A stretch of DNA of 15,140 nt, taken from Spirochaetaceae bacterium UBA6089 (lineage in GTDB: Bacteria; Spirochaetota; Spirochaetia; Treponematales; Rectinemataceae). Of this stretch, positions 1 through 7,546 are shown piece after piece. Position 1 is the stretch's first letter; the number at the start of each line of letters is the position of its first letter. Both the position numbers and the translations under genes were made by a program. The notes below the pieces were generated by a model. That model was not told where the DNA came from and searched no databases. It saw nothing but the letters and a program-made list of their open reading frames with translations. The stretch spans positions 168 to 15,307 of the forward strand of contig DIXD01000005.1 of the NCBI GenBank assembly GCA_002435985.1, given 5' to 3'.

Positions 1-869
1 TCCTCGAGCATGGCCTTGCGGCGATCGCCGAACCCAGGTGCCTTGACGGCGCACACGGTGATGGTGCCCTTGAGGTGGTTGACGATGAGCGTAGGAAGTG
101 CTTCGCCCTCGACATCCTCGGCGATGATGAGGAGGGGCTTGCCTGCCTGGGCGACTTTCTCGAGTAGGGGCAGAAGATCCTTCATGCTGGAAATTTTCTT
201 ATCGTGGATGAGGATGAGAGGATTTTCGAAGACTACGGTCATGGAGTCGCGGTTTGTGACGAAGTACGGCGAGACGTAGCCTCGGTCGAACTGCATGCCT
301 TCGACGAAGTCGATGGTCGTCTCCATGGTTTTGGATTCTTCAACCGTGATGACGCCGTCCTTTCCCACCTTCTCCATTGCGTCGGCAATCTGCTTACCGA
401 TCTCGACGTCGTTGTTCGCCGAAACGGACGCAACATCGGCGATCTCTTCCTTCTCTTTGATTTCCTTAGAGTTCTTCTGGATTTCTTCTACGGAAAGAGT
501 CACTGCTTGGTCGATACCGCGCTTTAACGCCATGGGGTCGATGCCGGCTGCTACGGATTTCAGACCTTCTTTGACGATGGAGTAGGCGAGTACCGTCGCG
601 GTGGTCGTACCATCGCCCGCGATATCGTTCGTCTTGGTCGCGACTTCCTTGAGAAGCTGTGCTCCCATGTTCTCGAACGGATCTTCGAGTTCGATTTCCT
701 TGGCAACGGATACGCCGTCCTTGGTCACAGTCGGTGCACCGAATTTCTTGTCGAGGAGTACATTTCGGCCCTTTGGACCGAGCGTTACCTTGACAGCCTT
801 GGAGATGATTTCGACGCCGTCAAGTAGTTTCCGTCGCGCATCTTCGCTGAACAACAATTGTTTCGCCAT
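1..869 (-). CDS. groEL: 60-kDa chaperonin GroEL, N-terminal half (runs off the left edge)
   Basis: Subunit of the double-ring ATP-driven protein-folding chaperonin of the cytoplasm. About 289 of the usual ~545 residues are present. The translation begins MAKQLLFSEDARRKLLDGVE and shows TLGPKGRNV (about 29-37) and GDGTTTATV (about 85-93), the ATP-binding segment with its conserved Asp86. The equatorial and intermediate segments are followed by the start of the apical domain, and the frame is still open at base 1. The ATG at 869-867 is preceded by AGGAG nine bases upstream, which fixes the start. groES does not lie directly upstream; instead a pseudouridine synthase gene points the other way. 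The sequence resembles treponemal GroEL as I remember it. Identification is essentially certain; only the C-terminal half is unseen. Confidence 0.97.
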   Translation of the reverse strand, partial: MAKQLLFSEDARRKLLDGVEIISKAVKVTLGPKGRNVLLDKKFGAPTVTKDGVSVAKEIELEDPFENMGAQLLKEVATKTNDIAGDGTTTATVLAYSIVKEGLKSVAAGIDPMALKRGIDQAVTLSVEEIQKNSKEIKEKEEIADVASVSANNDVEIGKQIADAMEKVGKDGVITVEESKTMETTIDFVEGMQFDRGYVSPYFVTNRDSMTVVFENPLILIHDKKISSMKDLLPLLEKVAQAGKPLLIIAEDVEGEALPTLIVNHLKGTITVCAVKAPGFGDRRKAMLE

Positions 870-919
870 ACCTTTGCTCTCCTGTCGCTTACAGTGTTTT
901 TACCGGTCTCCCAACATCT

Positions 920-955
920 CATCACATGCATGATGACGCAGAACCGGATATTATA
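920..955 (-). promoter_or_regulatory. Possible groEL promoter -10 with a nearby inverted repeat
   Basis: Reading leftward, a perfect TATAAT lies at 955-950, about 80 bases before the groEL ATG. No good -35 hexamer sits 16-18 bases upstream, so the promoter call rests on the -10 alone. Downstream of it, 920-935 holds a short inverted repeat, CATCA-N6-TGATG, which could be an operator or just a weak hairpin. The canonical CIRCE element (TTAGCACTC-N9-GAGTGCTAA) that HrcA binds was not found between the gene and its divergent neighbour. Confidence 0.35.
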
Positions 956-1044
956 TTGAGAACGGCTTTGAAATGCCTGTGATAAGATATAAAAAACAGA
1001 AAAGATCGGCAAGTGGAATATAACTTCTGCAAATTCCGCATCTT

Positions 1045-1824
1045 ATGCCCAAAGACCCATGGTATCCGCAAAGGAAGCTTTATGCTACAGTTACATTCGT
1101 GAAAAACCCGGTTACAATACTATATGTAGATACAGAAATCCTCGCGATCGACAAGCCTGCGGGGATGCTGGCCATCCCAGATCGCTGGGACCCCGATGTC
1201 CCTGTCGCCAAGGAGCTGTTGTCCAAGGAGTTTGGGGTACTTCTGCCAGTGCATAGGATCGATAAGGACACGACCGGTGTCCTTGTCTATGCCCGAAGTG
1301 AGCGCGCCCACAGAGATCTCAACGAGCGATTTGCTACGCGTCAAGTTGACAAGATTTATCTTGCCATCGTACATGGCGAGCCGGAACAGGAAGCGTGGGA
1401 AGTTGAGCTTCCTCTGCGCGCCGATGGCGACAGAGACCACAGGACGATCATTGATACATCGAAAGGAAAAGCAGCGAAGACTAGATTCGAGGTCGTGGAG
1501 CGGTTCCGCGGATTTGCGCTCGTACGAGCCTTGCCGGAGACGGGGCGCACGCACCAGATTAGAGTGCACCTCGCGGCATCGGGCTTGAAGATCGTTGCGG
1601 ATCCCCTCTATGGCGACGGTGCACCCCTCATGCTGTCTGTATTGAAACGCAGATGGAAGGGGGATGTCTACGAGGAGCAGCCTCTCATTGCCCACACCGC
1701 TCTGCACGCGGCCGAGATATCCTTTCAACACCCCACAAACGGTGCGGCACTAAAGATAGAGTCGCCCTTCCCGCGGGACTTCAGGGCGGCGCTGAATCAG
1801 CTTCGAAAATTGCGGGCGCGCTGA
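1045..1824 (+). CDS. RluA-family pseudouridine synthase, single domain without S4
   Basis: Isomerises specific uridines in rRNA or tRNA to pseudouridine. The catalytic-loop motif is HRIDKDTTG at 70-78 (family consensus HRLDxxTSG), which makes Asp73 the expected nucleophile. GRTHQIRVH at 167-175 is the second family hallmark, followed by ADPLYGDG. From about residue 25 the protein is one PseudoU_synth_2 domain; there is no N-terminal S4 RNA-binding domain, so it is closer in layout to RluA or TruC than to RluC or RluD. The exact target base cannot be read from sequence. The start is uncertain: the ATG used has no clear Shine-Dalgarno, and an in-frame GTG at 1099 would remove 18 poorly conserved-looking residues. 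It diverges from groEL and converges on the diguanylate cyclase gene. Confidence 0.9.
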   Translation: MPKDPWYPQRKLYATVTFVKNPVTILYVDTEILAIDKPAGMLAIPDRWDPDVPVAKELLSKEFGVLLPVHRIDKDTTGVLVYARSERAHRDLNERFATRQVDKIYLAIVHGEPEQEAWEVELPLRADGDRDHRTIIDTSKGKAAKTRFEVVERFRGFALVRALPETGRTHQIRVHLAASGLKIVADPLYGDGAPLMLSVLKRRWKGDVYEEQPLIAHTALHAAEISFQHPTNGAALKIESPFPRDFRAALNQLRKLRAR

Positions 1825-1889
1825 AAAACACGCTGAGAGGCACGCTGCAAAACGTAAGCTACCCACAAAAATCGTGCCGTGCGGTCTTT

Positions 1890-2876
1890 TTATACGCCAC
1901 AAATCACTCTATTTCGGCCGCTTTCTTTGCTTTGATAGAGCCGCCGATCAGCGTTTGCAATAAGTGTGGAAACTTGGTCGCTCGGCTGTACCATGGCTCC
2001 ACCGCCTGAGATCGTAATTCTGATCCTTGAACCATCTTGAAGATCAACCCAGCTTGTCTCTATGAGTATGCGTATCCGCTCGCCAACAATAGAGAGGTAT
2101 TCTGCGTTGCAATTGGGCACAAGCACTACAAACTCTTCGCCTCCGAAGCGAGCGATAGTGTCGAGCGACTTAAGCGCACCAGAGATTGTACTGGCCACCA
2201 TTTTGAGCACACAATCGCCCGCAATATGTCCATAGGTATCGTTCACTTTTTTAAAGTGATCGATATCGAACATCAAAAGGCCAAACGGGATTTGTTCCGT
2301 ATTGTATGCGGCAAACCTAGCCCCTACATTCAACTCGAAAAAGCGCCGATTGCCGATTTTCGTGAGAGGATCAGTCAAGACTTCTTGTCGCAACGTTTCA
2401 AGTTCTTCGATAAAGCTGGTTTTTTCATAGATCTCGTCGAAAATTTCAAGTGCTCCGGACACACCCTTATCGTTTTGCACCGCGATCGCACGTACATGCG
2501 CAGGAATACGTTGCCCGTCTCGATGATGAAAATAGGCGATGATATCTCTTGTTTTTCCATCCGTGAGCGTTGCCTGAAGGGGACAGCCATGAATGCATAG
2601 CTCGCGCCCATCCTCTGAAACATGTCGCAGAATGTTGTCGGAACATCGGCTGCCGACCACAGTCGAGGCAGCATATCCTGTGATTCTCTCTGCGGCGTCA
2701 TTCCAAAATTGGATTCTGCGGTCTTTATCGACGATATAGACTCCTTCATGAAGGAGGTGAAGAAAAGACTCCAGTCCGATATGTGCCTGAACGGCATCTG
2801 TCTGCATCGAGAAGACCGACCGCTCCCCCTTCTCTAAACCCTCAACCCCACTGTCGCTGGAATGCATCGATTGCAT
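1890..2876 (-). CDS. PAS-GGEEF diguanylate cyclase
   Basis: Predicted cytoplasmic enzyme making cyclic di-GMP from two GTP, controlled by an N-terminal PAS sensor. The PAS domain spans about 32-150 (EGVYIVDKDRRIQFWNDAAE, then a C-terminal sheet around 126-146). A short linker leads to the GGDEF domain at about 163-328, with metal-binding Asp204 in DIDHFKKVND and the active-site loop GGEEF at 245-249. The product-inhibition I-site, normally RxxD, reads KSLD at 236-239. The PAS domain carries Cys78, Cys94 and Cys98. No membrane segment is visible. The start is set by the near-perfect Shine-Dalgarno AGGAGGTGATC at 2888-2878, six bases before the ATG. The gene overlaps the aminotransferase by 35 bases, so the two are probably co-transcribed. 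The length of 328 residues suits a one-PAS cyclase. Confidence 0.93.
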   Translation of the reverse strand: MQSMHSSDSGVEGLEKGERSVFSMQTDAVQAHIGLESFLHLLHEGVYIVDKDRRIQFWNDAAERITGYAASTVVGSRCSDNILRHVSEDGRELCIHGCPLQATLTDGKTRDIIAYFHHRDGQRIPAHVRAIAVQNDKGVSGALEIFDEIYEKTSFIEELETLRQEVLTDPLTKIGNRRFFELNVGARFAAYNTEQIPFGLLMFDIDHFKKVNDTYGHIAGDCVLKMVASTISGALKSLDTIARFGGEEFVVLVPNCNAEYLSIVGERIRILIETSWVDLQDGSRIRITISGGGAMVQPSDQVSTLIANADRRLYQSKESGRNRVICGV

Positions 2877-4212
2877 CGATCACCTCCTCTATCTGTCGTG
2901 TCGGCGGCAGAATGGTCGTGCGGAAGTGTGCGGTGCCTGGTTTCTGGCCGAAACCCGTGCCCGGTACGACGCAGACGCCGGTCTCTTCCAAGAGTGCCAA
3001 GCAGTATGCTTCATCGCTTGTGCCTGTGGGCAGCGAAATCGAAGGATAGGCATACATTGCTCCCCGGATGGGCTGGCAACGGATGCCTGGAATTCGGTTG
3101 AGGCCTTCTTCGAGGATTTTTGCACGCTTCGCGAGCTCCGAGAGGATGGAGCTGCGCTCTTCGACGTAGCGCTTGTAGCTCGGCGCTCCGGGGCGGGGCG
3201 GATTGACCATGAGGTAGGTCATCACCTGGCCGGGAAGGTTTGCACAGAGCGCCACCGACTGCAGTTTGGTAATTTGGGCGACCACTTCTTCGGGGACATT
3301 CCGCACTTCCATATAACCGCCCCGCTGACCACACTCGCCGAAAAATCCCTTGGATGTAGAGTGGAAACTGAAGAGGCTCACTTCATGCTCGGACAACTTG
3401 GTCATGACGTGGGCGAACGACAGAAAACGTGTTCCCGGCTCGTAGATATTCTCCTGGTACACTTCGTCTGCGAGGATCGTGAGGTTGTGGCGCTTCGCAA
3501 AGCGGATGACCATTTCGATGTTTTCTTCGGTGAGTACTGCGCCCGTGGGGTTGCCCGGATTGATGACGACAATGGCCCGTACGCGGATGCCTTCTTTCAT
3601 TGCCCTATGCAGTGCTTCTTCCAGCATCTGTTCGCTCAAGCCCCAGCCGCAATCTTCGTCGAGGTAATAGCCGACCTGTTGGCCTCCGTAGAGTCTGATC
3701 GTCGCCGAATAGAGCGGATATTGAGGAATGGGGATGAGAATACCGTCCTTTTGCGAGGCGAGAAGGAGGCGCAGCGCGGTCTGTACGCCCTTGGAGGCAC
3801 CGTCGGTAAGGTAGATGTGTTCTAGATTGGAACTCTGTGCAATGCCGTCTGTACTGTCGCGTGCAGCGATAAAATCGGTAATCGCCTTGCGGATAAAACG
3901 TAAGCCTTTGGATTCCGAATAGGCGCCGAGGCCATATTTGGACTGATCGAGGATGGTGCGTGCGGTTTCGACCATGTCTTCGGGAAAAGCTTGCGGTGCA
4001 CTCTCCAAAAGTGCAGGCTGTTCGCAGAGTGCGAGGACATCACGCGCATAGGTTAGAGGTTTTTGCCCTAAAGCCTGAGGGTTCCCGATATTGCAGTAGA
4101 TTATTTTTCTGCCGAGATTTTCGAGTTCCTGGGCGCGTGCGACAATTGGTCCGCGCACCGCGTAGTGGGTGTTGAGCACAGCATCGCTAAGGTCGGAAAT
4201 TTGAAGGGGCAC
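2842..4212 (-). CDS. Class I/II PLP aminotransferase, alanine-transaminase (GPT) type
   Basis: Predicted to exchange the amino group between alanine and 2-oxoglutarate (pyruvate and glutamate), using pyridoxal phosphate in the cytoplasm. The PLP-binding lysine is Lys288 in SFHSTSKGFFGECGQRGGY, a signature close to that of eukaryotic alanine transaminases. Other fold-type I marks are NPGNPTG at 218-224 and DEVYQ at 249-253 (Asp249 and Tyr252 contact the cofactor). At 456 residues it is longer than ordinary bacterial aspartate-type enzymes (about 400) and nearer the ALT branch. The start is a GTG at 4212 preceded by GGGAGG; the nearby ATG at 4216 is out of frame. It heads a two-gene unit with the cyclase and diverges from hflX. 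The substrate is inferred from the signature; another amino acid is possible. Confidence 0.88.
   Translation of the reverse strand: MPLQISDLSDAVLNTHYAVRGPIVARAQELENLGRKIIYCNIGNPQALGQKPLTYARDVLALCEQPALLESAPQAFPEDMVETARTILDQSKYGLGAYSESKGLRFIRKAITDFIAARDSTDGIAQSSNLEHIYLTDGASKGVQTALRLLLASQKDGILIPIPQYPLYSATIRLYGGQQVGYYLDEDCGWGLSEQMLEEALHRAMKEGIRVRAIVVINPGNPTGAVLTEENIEMVIRFAKRHNLTILADEVYQENIYEPGTRFLSFAHVMTKLSEHEVSLFSFHSTSKGFFGECGQRGGYMEVRNVPEEVVAQITKLQSVALCANLPGQVMTYLMVNPPRPGAPSYKRYVEERSSILSELAKRAKILEEGLNRIPGIRCQPIRGAMYAYPSISLPTGTSDEAYCLALLEETGVCVVPGTGFGQKPGTAHFRTTILPPTRQIEEVIDAIDAFQRQWG
2863..2880. repeat. Perfect 9-bp tandem duplication over the cyclase start codon
   Basis: TGCATCGAT occurs twice in tandem (2863-2871 and 2872-2880). 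In the aminotransferase frame it encodes Ile-Asp-Ala twice (EEVIDAIDAF). In the cyclase frame it yields two in-frame ATG codons nine bases apart (Met1 and Met4). The duplication therefore acts in two overlapping genes at once. Confidence 0.9.
2878..2888 (-). promoter_or_regulatory. Near-perfect Shine-Dalgarno of the diguanylate cyclase gene
   Basis: On the minus strand AGGAGGTGATC lies at 2888-2878, inside the last codons of the aminotransferase gene. It matches the 16S anti-Shine-Dalgarno sequence almost fully. The distance from AGGAGG to the ATG at 2876 is six bases. This decides the start over later in-frame ATG codons at 2867 and 2807, and suggests efficient independent or coupled initiation. 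Confidence 0.85.
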
Positions 4213-4236
4213 ACATCCTCCCGATATTAAAAACTT

Positions 4237-4245
4237 AGTATATCA
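4237..4245 (-). promoter_or_regulatory. Extended -10 promoter of the aminotransferase gene
   Basis: Reading leftward, TGA-TATACT at 4245-4237 is an extended -10 element (TGn followed by a 5/6 match to TATAAT). It is about 25 bases before the GTG start. The -35 region has no convincing hexamer, which extended -10 promoters tolerate. It lies in the 109-base gap shared with the divergent hflX gene. Confidence 0.5.
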
Positions 4246-4321
4246 CAAAATGGACAGTACAGTCGAGCGCAGGAAAGGCGGACATAGTGCCAAAAAAGCA
4301 ATATGTGTGTATTATTAAAGA

Positions 4322-5650
4322 ATGATTTCAACCGCAGCGCAGAAGAATCAGAAGCAAAGTATCGCGCGGGCCTTCCTTGTCGGCATCGCCACGGAGAGCA
4401 TTCATAAGGCAGAAGCAAGCGAGCTCCTCGATGAGCTTCACAGCCTGGTGCAGACCCTGGGTCTCGAGACGGTGGGAGAGGCCCTCGTACAGCTACGAGA
4501 AATCACGCCCTCTCTTCTCGTCGGGACAGGAAAAGCCCAAGAGTTGGTACAGGCAGCTGAGGCGGCAGGCGCCGATGCGATCATTTTTGACCATATACTG
4601 AGCCCTCTCCAGCAGCGCAACTGGGAAAAATTGTCGGCAAAGAAAGTGTTCGATCGAGCCGAGCTCATCATCAAGATTTTCGCATCAAGAGCTCTCACGA
4701 AAGAGGCCAGCCTCCAAGTGGAGCTTGCACAGCTGCAGTATGCGCTGCCTCGCTTGGCGCACTCCTACGACGACCTCATGCGCCAGCGAGGCGGTCGCTA
4801 TGGCACGAAGGGCTCGGGCGAACAGAAGCTCGAGCTCGACCGACGCGAAATTGAGCGCCGTATCCACGAGATCAAGACCGAGCTCGAGACCGTGCGCAAA
4901 GAGAGATCGGTCCAACGCAGGCGCAGGGAGCGGGCTGGAGTGCCGAGGGCGGCCATCGTCGGGTACACGAATGCCGGCAAATCGAGCCTCCTCAACGCTC
5001 TCACCGCAGCGAGCGTCAATGCGGAGGATAAGCTCTTCGCGACACTCGACCCGACTACGCGGAGGCTTCTCTTCGCGCAGGGGCAGACCTTGCTTTTGAC
5101 CGACACTGTCGGCTTTATCCGTAATCTTCCGCATGGCCTTGTGGAGGCATTTCGCAGCACGCTCGAAGAGGCAAGTCAAGCAGACCTTCTCATCCATGTC
5201 GCCGATGCCTCCGACGCCCGCATCGACGCCCACATTGCAACCACCCTGCAGGTTCTCTCCGAAATCGGGGCTAGCGATATACCGCGCATTCTCGTGCTCA
5301 ACAAGATCGACCTCGCCTCCCCCGATGCCGTGAATGCCTTTCTGCTGCGCTACCCAGGGAGCATCGCGGTCTCGGCCAGAACCGGGGAGGGGTTCTCGGT
5401 GCTTGTGAAGGCTATCCAGGAAAAACTCACGGCCAGCATGAAGACTCTGACACTGCGCATTCCGCACGCGGACTACCACATTGCGAGCCTCGTCATGAGG
5501 GAGGGAACAGTCCTCGCGGAACGTCAGGACGACGAGAATACTTGGATTTGGTGCCGGATTCCGGAACGGATCGAGAAGAAGCTGGAGCCGTACGTCGTTG
5601 AATCCTCCGGTTCCAGGATGGATGAAGTCGAGGCAGGGAGAATACGATGA
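4322..5650 (+). CDS. hflX: GTPase HflX
   Basis: Ribosome-associated GTPase of the Obg-HflX class, which binds the 50S subunit and in other bacteria splits stalled 70S ribosomes, notably under heat stress. The HflX-specific N-terminal domain covers about 15-195, with LLVGTGKAQEL and the family motif here read as DRAELIIKIFASRA (111-124). A charged helix then leads to the G domain: G1 GYTNAGKS (214-221), G3 DTVGFIRNLPHGLVEAFRST (261-280), G4 NKID (327-330) and G5 SA (351-352). The C-terminal region is about 375-442. The length of 442 residues is normal. No clear Shine-Dalgarno precedes the ATG; a -10-like TATTAT at 4310-4315 lies so close that the transcript could be nearly leaderless. The stop overlaps the panE start as ATGA. 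Confidence 0.97.
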   Translation: MISTAAQKNQKQSIARAFLVGIATESIHKAEASELLDELHSLVQTLGLETVGEALVQLREITPSLLVGTGKAQELVQAAEAAGADAIIFDHILSPLQQRNWEKLSAKKVFDRAELIIKIFASRALTKEASLQVELAQLQYALPRLAHSYDDLMRQRGGRYGTKGSGEQKLELDRREIERRIHEIKTELETVRKERSVQRRRRERAGVPRAAIVGYTNAGKSSLLNALTAASVNAEDKLFATLDPTTRRLLFAQGQTLLLTDTVGFIRNLPHGLVEAFRSTLEEASQADLLIHVADASDARIDAHIATTLQVLSEIGASDIPRILVLNKIDLASPDAVNAFLLRYPGSIAVSARTGEGFSVLVKAIQEKLTASMKTLTLRIPHADYHIASLVMREGTVLAERQDDENTWIWCRIPERIEKKLEPYVVESSGSRMDEVEAGRIR

Positions 5651-6573
5651 AGGATACTATTCAGTCTACCGTTGTGGTCGGGGCAGGGGCGATTGGGGCC
5701 TCCATTGCTGCACGCCTTGCGGATGCAGGGCAGCGTGTCTTTGTGAGCGCACGAGGAACGCGCGCCTTGCGTTATCAGAAAGAAGGCTTTTTCGTCAATG
5801 GTAAACAATATTTTCTGCCGGTACTGGACAGTCATACGGCAGAGTCGGTCGACCTGGTGATCGTTGCGGTGAAGAACTATAGCCTCGATGAGGCCATCGT
5901 CGAGATGAGGCCCTATGTGGGCGCCGATACGATCATCCTATCTCTGCTCAATGGGGTGGATGCCGTGCCGAAACTTCGAGGCGAATTTGGGTCGGACGCC
6001 GTGCCCCACGCGATGATCATCGGCATCGACGCGCACCGCCGGGGGAACGAAATTCAGTATTCCGCAAAGGGCCGGATATTCTGCGGGTATGAAAAGGAAC
6101 TAGCCCAGAGGAATGCCGAGAAACTCGCCCGCCTCGATCGGCTTTTCCGCGAGAGCGACATCATCTTTCGGGTTCCGGATGATATCGTCAGGGAAATATG
6201 GTTCAAGTTCATGATCAATGTGTCGATCAACCAGTGGTCGGCAGTGTTGGGATTCCCGTATCGGGTCTTTCAGACGAGCCCTCACGCAGTCGCACTGCTC
6301 GAGAAAACCATGCAGGAAGTGATCGCGCTCGCGCGCCGTATGGACATAGCGCTTTCCGATGCCGATATTCCGAGCGCTATGGCGGTATTGAAGACACTGG
6401 GACCAGACGGCAAAACCTCTATGCTGCAGGATGTCGAGGCTCACAGGCGCACCGAGGTTAAGGCTTTTGCCGGGGTGATGGTACGACTCGCCCAGGCTGT
6501 GGGGATCGAAGTGCCGATCAATGCGATGCTGTATGAGGCTATACTTGCGCGCGAGGATTCATACCAGGTGTAG
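5647..6573 (+). CDS. panE: 2-dehydropantoate 2-reductase (ketopantoate reductase)
   Basis: NADPH-dependent reduction of ketopantoate to pantoate, a step of pantothenate and coenzyme A synthesis. The N-terminal Rossmann domain has the dinucleotide motif GAGAIG at 12-17, followed by AVKNY (about 74-78) and LNGV (101-104). The C-terminal helical domain carries the expected catalytic Lys187 with Asn191 in EIWFKFMINVSIN, and the SMLQDVEAHRRTE segment (258-270) ending in the conserved Glu270. At 308 residues it has the usual length. AGGGAG upstream and the ATGA overlap with hflX indicate translational coupling. Some members of this family act on other 2-keto acids, so the pantothenate role is likely but not proven. 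Its end overlaps the convergent biotin ligase gene. Confidence 0.92.
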   Translation: MKDTIQSTVVVGAGAIGASIAARLADAGQRVFVSARGTRALRYQKEGFFVNGKQYFLPVLDSHTAESVDLVIVAVKNYSLDEAIVEMRPYVGADTIILSLLNGVDAVPKLRGEFGSDAVPHAMIIGIDAHRRGNEIQYSAKGRIFCGYEKELAQRNAEKLARLDRLFRESDIIFRVPDDIVREIWFKFMINVSINQWSAVLGFPYRVFQTSPHAVALLEKTMQEVIALARRMDIALSDADIPSAMAVLKTLGPDGKTSMLQDVEAHRRTEVKAFAGVMVRLAQAVGIEVPINAMLYEAILAREDSYQV

Positions 6574-7413
6574 TTTGGCCACGCGAAGTGACGCGATTTC
6601 GCCTGAAACGAAGGTTTTTTGTGCTCCTCCGATATCGAGGATGAGCCTACCCCCTTCATCAATGCCTATGCAGGTGCCGAGCATAGGCGTGGGATGCTGT
6701 GGATGGCCTGCGAGAAATTGTACGGTCGAACCCCTGCCCCAGAGCCTGCGCTCGTACTCGGATTTCCACCGACTGTCCGAAAGAGCCTCAATGACATGTC
6801 CGGCCACGAAGTGCGCAGCACGGTCCAGCTCCGAGAACACCTCAGGGAGCTTCTTCCAAGCCTCCTCAAGGCATGCCGGCGGGAGGTCCGGCTGGTGTTG
6901 CATTAACACAATCTTGTCCTCGAGCCTGCGGAGGTTCATGCCGATGCCGATCAGAATCCTACCCTCGGTGTTCTCGCAGAGGATACCACAGAGCTTGCCA
7001 TATTCCGCCGCATCGGTGCTCTTTTGCACGAGCACGTCGTTGGGCCACTTGAGCCAGAATTTTGGGTCTTGGCTTGAAACAGAAGAGCCTGGTTCCAGGG
7101 GCATTGACCCTGCGTCTCCGACCTTGGCAGCCTCGATACGCTCCAGGGCGCGCACCACACCGAGTCCCACGCGTAAAGGGAGCGCCTGCCCTTCAGCAAA
7201 ACCGACAGGCAGAAGCAGAGTCATAAGAAGGGATTGGCTCGGGGCGTCGACCCACCTCCGTCCCTCGATCCGTCCGCGTCCCGCGGTCTGCGTGTCCGCG
7301 CGCACAATGGCCGCACCTGAGAATCCGCTTCTCGCGAGTGCACGCGCCTCATCCATGGTGGAGCCGAGGCTCCGAAACGAGAAAAGTCGAAAAAAGGGTT
7401 CCTGTACGGACAT
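6559..7413 (-). CDS. birA: Biotin--[acetyl-CoA-carboxylase] ligase, monofunctional
   Basis: Activates biotin with ATP to biotinyl-AMP and transfers it to a lysine of biotin-carrier proteins such as AccB or decarboxylase subunits. The biotin/adenylate-binding loop is TAGRGRIEGRRW (43-54), followed by KWPNDV (122-127), GKLCGIL with the conserved Lys140, and GIGMN (156-160). A small C-terminal domain covers roughly 235-284. There is no N-terminal winged helix, so unlike E. coli BirA it should not repress biotin genes. An insertion rich in Ser, Pro and Gly sits at about 98-118, just before the KWPND segment. No good Shine-Dalgarno is seen before the ATG. The stop lies inside the 3' end of panE, so the two convergent transcripts overlap. 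Confidence 0.94.
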   Translation of the reverse strand: MSVQEPFFRLFSFRSLGSTMDEARALARSGFSGAAIVRADTQTAGRGRIEGRRWVDAPSQSLLMTLLLPVGFAEGQALPLRVGLGVVRALERIEAAKVGDAGSMPLEPGSSVSSQDPKFWLKWPNDVLVQKSTDAAEYGKLCGILCENTEGRILIGIGMNLRRLEDKIVLMQHQPDLPPACLEEAWKKLPEVFSELDRAAHFVAGHVIEALSDSRWKSEYERRLWGRGSTVQFLAGHPQHPTPMLGTCIGIDEGGRLILDIGGAQKTFVSGEIASLRVAKLHLV

Positions 7414-7485
7414 GGTAGTGTGAATAAGGCTAGCCGAATTTCATAAAGAGGACAAGCATGTGTGCAGAAATGGATCTGCCATCAC

Positions 7486-7513
7486 TTGAAGGATCATGGC
7501 AATGTGGTATCAT
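7486..7513 (+). promoter_or_regulatory. Promoter-like sequence before glmS
   Basis: TTGAAG (7486-7491), a 16-base spacer and TATCAT (7508-7513), with TGG immediately before the -10 giving an extended -10 element. Predicted transcription would begin near 7520, leaving a 5' leader of about 27 bases with AGAGGTG before the ATG. So short a leader leaves no room for a glmS ribozyme. This is probably the promoter of the five-gene chain beginning with glmS. Confidence 0.55.
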
Positions 7514-7546
7514 CGGATAGAAACATTTTGATGAAAGAGGTGCTTC

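Noticed and set aside
1120..1731. 203-codon minus-strand frame inside the pseudouridine synthase gene
   Set aside because: The opposite strand carries the intact HRID and GRTHQIRVH motifs in frame; the antisense protein shows nothing recognisable.
1839..1891. Terminator between the pseudouridine synthase and cyclase genes
   Set aside because: GGCACG (1839-1844) can pair with CGTGCC (1873-1878) and a T-run follows at 1887-1891, but the loop is 28 bases and the T-run is eight bases past the stem, so it is too weak to call.
4685..5479. 264-codon minus-strand frame opposite hflX, and similar long frames at 2926-3825 and 6521-7423
   Set aside because: Each is the antisense shadow of a gene with clear family motifs; none shows recognisable domains or its own ribosome binding site.
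7414..7546. glmS ribozyme or riboswitch leader
   Set aside because: The predicted transcript leader is only about 27 bases, and the whole gap of 133 bases is shared with the divergent biotin ligase gene. No ribozyme-like core was seen.
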